Source: Roseovarius indicus (GTDB lineage: Bacteria; Pseudomonadota; Alphaproteobacteria; Rhodobacterales; Rhodobacteraceae). Taken from it: 64,000 nt of DNA. The notes below the pieces were generated by a model. That model saw nothing but the letters and a program-made list of their open reading frames with translations. It was not told the DNA's origin and searched no databases. The position numbers and the translations under genes were made by a program. How positions within the stretch are numbered: the first letter of the stretch is position 1; every line of letters begins with the position of its first letter. Positions 57,935-64,000 of this stretch are shown in pieces. Location: positions 682,001-746,000 of the forward strand of contig NZ_CP031598.1 in the NCBI RefSeq assembly GCF_008728195.1, in the 5' to 3' direction.

Positions 57935-59250
57935 TGGATCCGCTGCTTCTTGGCGCGCTGGTCGCGCTTGCCACCATCCTTGTTCTTTTCTCCGGCGTGT
58001 CGGTGGCCATTGGCCTGCTGATCGTGTCGGCGGGGTTCCTGATCGTCTTCGACGGGGTGCGCTCGCTTGAGCTGATGCCGGAGATCTTGTTCGGGAAGCT
58101 CAACAACTTCGCGCTTCTGTCGATTCCGATGTTCATCATCATGGGGGCGTCGATTGCCTCGACGAGGGCGGGGGCGGATTTGTACGAGGCGCTGGAGCGC
58201 TGGTTGACCCGGGTGCCCGGCGGGCTTGTCGTGTCGAACCTTGGGGCCTGTGCGCTGTTCGCGGCGATGTCGGGGTCGTCGCCCGCGACCTGTGCGGCGA
58301 TCGGCAAGATGGGCATTCCGGAGATGCGCAAGCGGGGCTACCCGGATGGCGTGGCCGCGGGCTCTATTGCTGCCGGTGGCACGCTGGGCATTCTCATTCC
58401 GCCGTCGGTGACGATGATCGTCTACGGCATCGCGACCGAGACCTCGATCGGGCGGCTGTTCCTGGCGGGGGTCTTTCCGGGGCTGCTGTTGGTGGGCCTC
58501 TTCATGGCGTGGTCGCTTTACTCGACATGGCGGTCGGGGCAGGCGGGCGTGCTGGGGGCGGGCAGCTATACCTGGCGCGAGAAGTTCGAGATTCTGCCGC
58601 GGGTCGTGCCGTTCCTGCTGATCATCCTTGGCGTGCTTTATGCCATGTACGGCGGTATCGCCACGCCGTCGGAGACGGCGGCGGTGGGCGCGCTTCTGTG
58701 CCTTGTGATCGCGATGGTGATCTACCGGCTGTGGGACCCGCGCGCGTTGTGGGTGGTGCTGCGGGATTCGACGCGGGAAAGCGTGATGATCCTGTTCATC
58801 ATCGCCGCGGCGGGGGTGTTCAGCTACATGCTGTCGTCGCTTTTCATCACCCAGTCGATTGCCGAGTGGATCGGCACGCTTGAGGTGAACCGCTGGATCC
58901 TGATGGGGGCGATCAACATCTTCCTGCTGATCGCGGGCTTCTTCCTGCCGCCGGTGGCGGTGATCCTGATGGCGGCGCCCATCCTGTTGCCGATCATCGA
59001 GACCGCCGGGTTTGACCCGATCTGGTTTGCCGTGGTGCTGACGATCAACATGGAGATCGGGTTGATTTCTCCGCCTGTGGGCCTCAACCTTTATGTGATC
59101 AACGGGATCGCGCCGGATATCTCATTGAAGACGATCCTGACCGGCTCGCTGCCTTTCGTGGCGTGCATGGTCATCGCGATCATTCTGCTTTGCCTCTTTC
59201 CGGGTCTGGCCACGTGGCTTCCGGATGCTGTCATGGGAACGGGTTTTTGA
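57934..59250 (+). CDS. matM: TRAP transporter large permease (DctM type)
   Basis: 438-residue DctM-type ion-coupled permease with about 12 membrane segments. Hallmarks: FALLSIPMFIIMGASIASTRAG (about 62-83), AMSGSSPATCAAIGKMGIPEM (about 107-127), AAGGTLGILIPPSVTMIVYG (about 145-164) and MEIGLISPPVGLNLYVINGI near the C-terminus. I chose the ATG at 57934, overlapping the matQ stop by one base. The matA start overlaps its stop. Confidence 0.93.
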   Translation: MDPLLLGALVALATILVLFSGVSVAIGLLIVSAGFLIVFDGVRSLELMPEILFGKLNNFALLSIPMFIIMGASIASTRAGADLYEALERWLTRVPGGLVVSNLGACALFAAMSGSSPATCAAIGKMGIPEMRKRGYPDGVAAGSIAAGGTLGILIPPSVTMIVYGIATETSIGRLFLAGVFPGLLLVGLFMAWSLYSTWRSGQAGVLGAGSYTWREKFEILPRVVPFLLIILGVLYAMYGGIATPSETAAVGALLCLVIAMVIYRLWDPRALWVVLRDSTRESVMILFIIAAAGVFSYMLSSLFITQSIAEWIGTLEVNRWILMGAINIFLLIAGFFLPPVAVILMAAPILLPIIETAGFDPIWFAVVLTINMEIGLISPPVGLNLYVINGIAPDISLKTILTGSLPFVACMVIAIILLCLFPGLATWLPDAVMGTGF

Positions 59251-60491
59251 CTTTGCTTGCAGATTTGCTGTCGACCGTCTTTGAAAGGCGGTTCCGGAAT
59301 GCGCCCGCCGGGGATGACGAGCGCTCTATCGAGGAAATGTCGGCCGCGCTTGTGGGCGCGACCGGCGAGATTTCGGGGCTGACGCTGGCGCGGAACATTC
59401 TCGAGCGCTTCCGCCAGTCGGACGAGGAGGCGCGGCTTGAGTTCTTCCGGTTCCTGGCCTCGGGGATGAATATCGACCCCGGCAAGGTGCGCGATGCGCT
59501 GGCGGCCTACGAGGCGGAGCCCAGCAAGGCGACCTACAGTGCCTTTCTGGAGGCCGCCGAGCCGCCGCGGCAGGAGCTGATCCGGCGGCTGAACCAGGTG
59601 CCGGGGGCGACCGGGCAGCTGGTATCGATGCGGACCGACCTCATTCGGATGGGGAAGGATGACCCGGAGCTCAGGGCGCTGGACCTGGATTTCCGGCACC
59701 TGTTTTCGAGCTGGTTCAACCGGGGGTTCCTGGTGCTGAGGCCGATCAACTGGGAGAGCCCGGCGCATATTCTTGAAAAGATCATCGCCTACGAGGCGGT
59801 GCATGCCATCGACAGCTGGAGCGATCTGCGGCGGCGGCTGGAGCCGTCGGACCGGCGGTGTTTCGCGTTCTTCCACCCGGCGATGCCGGACGAGCCGCTG
59901 ATCTTCGTCGAGGTGGCGCTGACGAAGGGTGTGGCAAGCTCGGTACAGGATCTGTTGGCCGAGGAGCGGGAGGTTCTGCCCTCGGAGGAGGCGGATACGG
60001 CGGTGTTCTATTCGATTTCGAACTGCCAGGCGGGGCTGGCGAGCATTTCCTTCGGCAATTCGCTGATCAAGCAGGTGGCGGCCGATCTGTCGGCCGAACT
60101 GCCGGGGCTGAAGACTTTCGTGACTCTCTCGCCCATTCCGGGGCTGGTGCAATGGCTGGGCGCCAACGACATGCAGCCGCCGCTGGAGGATGACGAGGCG
60201 CTGCGGCAACTGGCGGCGTCCTACCTGCTGACCGCCAAGCGGCCCGATGGCTTGCCGCTGGATCCGGTGGCGCGGTTTCACCTTGGCAACGGGGCGGAGG
60301 TGCATGCCCTTCACGCCGGGGCCGATACGTCGGAGAAGGGGCTGCGGCAATCTGCCGGGGCGATGGTGAATTACCTTTACGACCTCGAAAAAGTCACCCA
60401 GAACCACGAACGGTTCGCCGCCTCGCATGATATCGCAGCCTCGTCCGAGGTCAGCAGCCTGGCGGCCGCCGCCGAGAAATCCGCCGCGTAA
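59247..60491 (+). CDS. matA: Malonyl-CoA decarboxylase
   Basis: Cytoplasmic enzyme converting malonyl-CoA to acetyl-CoA and CO2, 414 residues (bacterial MCD length). An N-terminal helical region (about 1-125) is followed by the catalytic acyltransferase-like domain. MCD features: LDLDFRHLFSSWFNRGFLVLR, FFHPAMPDEPLIFVEVALT, TLSPIPGLVQWL and, carrying the likely catalytic His, DPVARFHLGNGA. Start TTG at 59247 (GGGAA 7 bases upstream) overlaps the matM stop by 4 bases (TTGA). With MatB it turns imported malonate into acetyl-CoA. Confidence 0.93.
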   Translation: MTLLADLLSTVFERRFRNAPAGDDERSIEEMSAALVGATGEISGLTLARNILERFRQSDEEARLEFFRFLASGMNIDPGKVRDALAAYEAEPSKATYSAFLEAAEPPRQELIRRLNQVPGATGQLVSMRTDLIRMGKDDPELRALDLDFRHLFSSWFNRGFLVLRPINWESPAHILEKIIAYEAVHAIDSWSDLRRRLEPSDRRCFAFFHPAMPDEPLIFVEVALTKGVASSVQDLLAEEREVLPSEEADTAVFYSISNCQAGLASISFGNSLIKQVAADLSAELPGLKTFVTLSPIPGLVQWLGANDMQPPLEDDEALRQLAASYLLTAKRPDGLPLDPVARFHLGNGAEVHALHAGADTSEKGLRQSAGAMVNYLYDLEKVTQNHERFAASHDIAASSEVSSLAAAAEKSAA

Positions 60492-60504
60492 GGAGTCACG
60501 TGTC

Positions 60505-62016
60505 ATGGCCAACCCATTGTATGATGCGCTTTTCGGGAAGTATGCCGGGGAGGCGTCGCCGTTCCTGTATTTGCCCGATGGCACGGTGATTAGTCATGCC
60601 GGGTTCCTCGAGATGGCGGCGCGGATCGCGGGGGTGATTACCGGGGCCGGGCTGAAGCCCGGTGACCGGCTGGCGGCGCAGGTGGAGAAATCGGCGGAGG
60701 CGCTGGCGCTTTATGCGGCCTGCGTGCAGGCCGGGGTGATCTTCCTGCCGCTGAACACGGCCTATACGGCGGATGAGCTGACCTATTTCATCGATAACAG
60801 CGGTGCGGCGATGATCGTCTGCGATCCGGGGAAGTTGGAGATGCTGGCGCCGATTGCCGAGCGGCTGGGATGCCAGGTGGAGACACTGGGCGCCGATGGT
60901 GGCGGGAGCTTGATGGAGAAGGCCGCGGAGATGCCGGGGGAGTTTGCCACGGTGGACCGGGAGGGCGGCGATCTGGCGGCGTTCCTGTATACGTCGGGGA
61001 CGACGGGGCGGTCGAAGGGGGCGATGCTGACGCAGGACAACCTGTTGTCGAATGCCAGGACCCTGACGGAGTGCTGGCGGTTCTCGGACAAGGACGTGCT
61101 GCTTCATGCACTGCCGATCTTTCACACGCACGGGCTATTCGTGGCGACGAACATCGTTCTGTTGTCGGGCGGGGCGATGATCTTCCTGCCGAAGCTGGAT
61201 ATCGACCGGATGGTCGAGTGGATGCCGAAGGCGACGGCGATGATGGGGGTGCCGACCTTCTATACGCGGCTGCTGGATGACGAGCGGTTCACCAGGGAAC
61301 TGGCCGAGCATATGCGGCTGTTCGTGTCGGGGAGCGCGCCCTTGCTGGCCGAGACGCATGAGCGGTTCGAAAAGCGCACCGGGCACCGGATTCTCGAACG
61401 CTACGGGATGACCGAGACGAACATGAACACCTCGAACCCCTATGACGGGGAACGGCGGGCGGGGACGGTGGGGTTCCCGCTGCCGGGGGTGGAGCTGAAG
61501 GTGTGCGACCCCGAGAGCGGCGAAGAGGTGCCGCAGGGCGAGGTCGGCATGGTCGAGGTGCGGGGGCCCAATGTCTTCAAGGGTTACTGGCAGATGCCGG
61601 AGAAGACGGCGGCGGAATTGCGCGAGGACGGGTTCTTTATCACCGGCGACCTGGGTAAGATCGACGAGGATGGCTATGTGCATATCGTCGGGCGGGACAA
61701 GGACCTGATCATCTCGGGCGGGTACAACATTTACCCCAAGGAGATCGAATTGCTGCTGGATGAGCAGCCCGGCGTGCTGGAAAGCGCGGTGATCGGCGTG
61801 CCGCATCCGGATTTCGGCGAGACGGTCGTGGGCGTGCTGGTGGCCGAGGCGGGGGAGAGACCGGACCTTGGGGCCATCGAGGCGGCGGCGCAGCAGTCGC
61901 TGGCAAGGTTCAAGCATCCGCGCAAGCTGGTGGTGGTGGACAGCCTGCCGCGCAACACCATGGGCAAGGTGCAGAAGAACGTGCTTCGGGAGGAGTACAA
62001 GCACCTTTTCGCGTAA
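60505..62016 (+). CDS. matB: Malonyl-CoA synthetase (AMP-forming)
   Basis: ANL-superfamily ligase activating malonate with ATP and CoA, 503 residues. The P-loop is YTSGTTGRSKGAM (about 155-167), followed by ERYGMTETNMNTSN (about 306-319), GDLGKIDEDGYVHIVGRDKD (about 395-414) and the catalytic C-terminal Lys motif RNTMGKVQK near 488-496. The RYGMTET motif with the Arg is typical of MatB. ATG at 60505 with AAGGAG upstream, 13 bases after matA. Last gene of the mat operon, with a LysR gene 84 bases downstream. Confidence 0.93.
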   Translation: MANPLYDALFGKYAGEASPFLYLPDGTVISHAGFLEMAARIAGVITGAGLKPGDRLAAQVEKSAEALALYAACVQAGVIFLPLNTAYTADELTYFIDNSGAAMIVCDPGKLEMLAPIAERLGCQVETLGADGGGSLMEKAAEMPGEFATVDREGGDLAAFLYTSGTTGRSKGAMLTQDNLLSNARTLTECWRFSDKDVLLHALPIFHTHGLFVATNIVLLSGGAMIFLPKLDIDRMVEWMPKATAMMGVPTFYTRLLDDERFTRELAEHMRLFVSGSAPLLAETHERFEKRTGHRILERYGMTETNMNTSNPYDGERRAGTVGFPLPGVELKVCDPESGEEVPQGEVGMVEVRGPNVFKGYWQMPEKTAAELREDGFFITGDLGKIDEDGYVHIVGRDKDLIISGGYNIYPKEIELLLDEQPGVLESAVIGVPHPDFGETVVGVLVAEAGERPDLGAIEAAAQQSLARFKHPRKLVVVDSLPRNTMGKVQKNVLREEYKHLFA

Positions 62017-62100
62017 GGCGCGGCGGTTGCCCTTGGCGGGCGGTTCGGCGTATCTTTCGGGCGGCGCCCGGATCGGGCGCAGGAGGCCGGAGGGGCTGCG

Positions 62101-63042
62101 TTGAACAAGGAATTGCAGAATTTCCCGCTGGCCCGGTTCGACCTTGTCACGCTGCGGATCTTCCTGACCGTGATCGATACGGGCAGTATCCGGTCGGCCT
62201 CGGAAAGCCTGAACCTGTCGCCCTCGGCGATCAGCCGGCGGCTGGCGGAGCTGGAGGAGAATTTCGGGCAGCCGTTTTTCGCAAGGCATTCGCGGGGCGT
62301 GGAGATTTCCGATGCCGGGCACGTGATGGCCGCCAAGGCGCGGGAGATTTTCGCCGCGATCGACAGCGCGCATTCGGAGCTCAGGCGGTTGAGCAGCGGC
62401 GAGGCGGGGAGCCTTCTGCTGAGCGCGAACGGCTCGGCCTTCGTCAATGGGCTGGCCGAGGACATGAAGCATTTCGCGGATGCCTTCCCCTATATCGGGA
62501 TCGAGCTTTTCGAGCAGATCAGCCCGAATGTCGTGGCCTCGGTGGTGAGCGGAAAGACCGAGCTTGGGCTGATTTCGCGCACCTTCCGCCTGCCGCCCGA
62601 GATCGTGTGCACGCGGTATTGCACCGACCGCCTGGTGCTGGCCGTGCCGGAAGGGCACGACCTGGCCCAGCTGCCGGCGGTGCGGCTGTCGGATATGTCC
62701 TCCTATCACAGCATCGGGGTGATGGAGGGCAGTTCGATGACCCGGCTGATCCGGCGGGTATCTGTTCTGGGCAACAGCGAGTTCAAGTATCGCTATATGG
62801 CGAACACCAACGAGGTGGCGCGGACGCTGGTGGCGCAGGGGCATGGCATCGCGATCCTGCCGGAACAATTCGTGCGGCCGCATGAGCAGATCATGCCGAT
62901 CAAGGCGGTGCCGATCCATGAAAGCTGGGCCGAGCGGGAGATCAGCCTTGTGCAGCACGCCGAGGCCACGCTGTCGAACACGGCGACGATCTTTCGCGAT
63001 TTCCTTCTGGAACGGGCGCGCTGCCGGGACGTGGCCCGCTAG
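62101..63042 (+). CDS. LysR-family transcriptional regulator
   Basis: 313 residues with an N-terminal winged HTH (about 8-68: TLRIFLTVIDTGSIRSASESL, NLSPSAISRRLAELEENFGQ) and a C-terminal periplasmic-binding-like effector domain (about 95-300). TTG start at 62101 preceded by GGAGGGG. It lies between the mat operon and a second TRAP operon transcribed the same way, and is not divergent from any gene here. Because MatR already covers mat, control of the downstream TRAP operon is the simplest guess. Confidence 0.92.
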   Translation: MNKELQNFPLARFDLVTLRIFLTVIDTGSIRSASESLNLSPSAISRRLAELEENFGQPFFARHSRGVEISDAGHVMAAKAREIFAAIDSAHSELRRLSSGEAGSLLLSANGSAFVNGLAEDMKHFADAFPYIGIELFEQISPNVVASVVSGKTELGLISRTFRLPPEIVCTRYCTDRLVLAVPEGHDLAQLPAVRLSDMSSYHSIGVMEGSSMTRLIRRVSVLGNSEFKYRYMANTNEVARTLVAQGHGIAILPEQFVRPHEQIMPIKAVPIHESWAEREISLVQHAEATLSNTATIFRDFLLERARCRDVAR

Positions 63043-63119
63043 AACACCGTGTTGCGTTTTGCGTGACGCTGGTGTCCGGATTCAGCACTTGCTGAGGAAA
63101 TGGGGGGCTTCTACCCTGC

Positions 63120-63137
63120 CGGTCACGACCGTGACCG
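63120..63137. promoter_or_regulatory. Palindrome CGGTCAC-N4-GTGACCG before second TRAP operon
   Basis: Perfect 7-base arms at 63120-63126 and 63131-63137, in the 278-base gap between the LysR gene and the next TRAP gene. A second, shorter palindrome CGTTCC-C-GGAACG lies at 63175-63187. Either could be an operator; the first is the stronger candidate. Confidence 0.45.
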
Positions 63138-63320
63138 TTTCGGCGGCGCGGCCGATGGGAGGAGATTTGCAGGGCGTTCCCGGAACGTCGGCGGCGCGGC
63201 GGGAGGCCGGCCGTCGATCTGGCGTTTCGAAAGCCCGATGACCTTCTTCCGCAGAGATGCCGGGCGACGCCTTTCAACGGGGCGGCCCTCCGGCCGACGT
63301 TAACGAATGGGAGGAGCCAG

Positions 63321-64000
63321 ATGGCAATTTCGCAAATGGTCCGCAAGGCAACGCTTGCGGTGGCGGCTTCGGTCGGGATCGGGGTTCTGCCCGTGGCGGC
63401 CGATACGATCGAGATTCACAACACGATGAGCACCGGCGGCTCGGAAGAAGCCGCCCTGCAGAAGTTCCAGGAGCTGATCGAAGAGAAGCTGGGCGACGAT
63501 TTCGAGGTGAACATCTACCTCAACAGCCAGCTTGGCAGCGAGGCCGAGGTGCTGGAACTGCTGAACATCGGCCAGACGCAGATGGCGCTGACCGGCGGGG
63601 CGTTCATGGGCCAGTACGCGCCCGAGTATAACGCCGTTTCGGTGCCCTTCGTGTTGCCCAGCTGGGGCGCGGTCGAGCATTACATCATGGAAACGGAATC
63701 CGGCAAGAAGATGCAGGAGATTGCCCGCGAGAAGGGCAACCTTGTCTATCTCGGGCCGCAGAAGCGGGCCTTCCGGCACATGACGGCGAACAAGCCGATC
63801 AACACGCCGGACGACCTCGAGGGGCTGCCGATGCGGATGCCGCAGATCCCGCTGTGGATCGACGTGTGGGAAGAGCTGGGCATCCAGGCGGTGGTGATCC
63901 CGTCGTCGGATATCTACCTTGCAATGCGCACCGGCCAGGTCGAGGCGCATGAGAACAGCCTTGCCTCGCCCTATACCCGCCAGATGTGGGAGGTGCAGGA
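63321..64000 (+). CDS. TRAP transporter substrate-binding protein, 3' end outside window
   Basis: The first 226 residues of a DctP-type binding protein, open to the window edge. Signal at 1-27 (LAVAASVGIGVLPVAA), then TIEIHNTMSTGGSEEAALQK, LNSQLGSEAEVLELLNIGQT and the carboxylate-contact region DLEGLPMRMPQIPLW. ATG at 63321 has GGGAGGAG 5-12 bases upstream. It differs from matP in sequence, so it belongs to a separate TRAP system for an unknown organic acid. Confidence 0.9.
   Translation, partial: MAISQMVRKATLAVAASVGIGVLPVAADTIEIHNTMSTGGSEEAALQKFQELIEEKLGDDFEVNIYLNSQLGSEAEVLELLNIGQTQMALTGGAFMGQYAPEYNAVSVPFVLPSWGAVEHYIMETESGKKMQEIAREKGNLVYLGPQKRAFRHMTANKPINTPDDLEGLPMRMPQIPLWIDVWEELGIQAVVIPSSDIYLAMRTGQVEAHENSLASPYTRQMWEVQ

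Overview
The window looks like chromosomal DNA from an alphaproteobacterium, most likely a marine Rhodobacteraceae (Roseobacter-type) species. Coding density and GC are high. The gene sets are typical of that group: urtABCDE, a glycerol ABC operon glpD-STPQ-U-V-K, a permease-ATPase fusion in a peptide ABC transporter, and a malonate TRAP locus matR/matPQM-matAB. This placement rests on gene content and protein style; no rRNA or tRNA gene was seen.

Left part (1-22.7 kb), surface and signalling. A type I secretion ABC exporter (5' end outside the window) and its HlyD-type adaptor are followed by a convergent CHASE2-sensor class III nucleotide cyclase. Divergent from the cyclase is a 3201-residue FecR / cadherin-like repeat / VWA / RTX protein, the evident cargo. 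Its 273-bp repeat array carries a higher-order duplication. Tail-to-tail with the giant gene is a SulP anion transporter with fused STAS and cyclic-nucleotide-binding domains, and upstream of that an HD phosphohydrolase. A CPA2 antiporter (with an unannotated-looking 66-codon gene upstream), a CBS-pair protein and a Crp/Fnr regulator follow.

Middle (22.8-29.3 kb): an RND efflux adaptor/pump pair, a BioF2-like acyltransferase and a small exported protein of unknown function.

Right part (29.6-64 kb), a run of uptake and catabolic operons: urea ABC transport (urtABCDE); glycerol (glpR divergent from glpD-glpS-glpT-glpP-glpQ-orf82-glpU-glpV-glpK-adh); a peptide-type ABC operon with its own GntR regulator, divergent from a DUF1028 gene and an M20 amidase; malonate (matR divergent from matPQM, malonyl-CoA decarboxylase and malonyl-CoA synthetase); a LysR regulator; and the start of a second TRAP operon. 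All four binding-protein genes whose downstream neighbour is visible are followed by a strong intercistronic hairpin, which suggests a shared way of setting binding-protein levels above membrane components.

Most interesting observations: (1) a possible cyclic-nucleotide-linked adhesin/T1SS module (CHASE2 cyclase, giant FecR adhesin, SulP-cNBD, HD protein); (2) GlpS and GlpT with complementary defects, implying one canonical and one degenerate ATP site; (3) an 82-codon low-GC orphan gene overlapping both neighbours inside the glycerol operon; (4) a paired TTATCATGATAA operator on a good promoter of the peptide operon, a triple hairpin and a 4 x 11 bp tandem repeat in the same operon.
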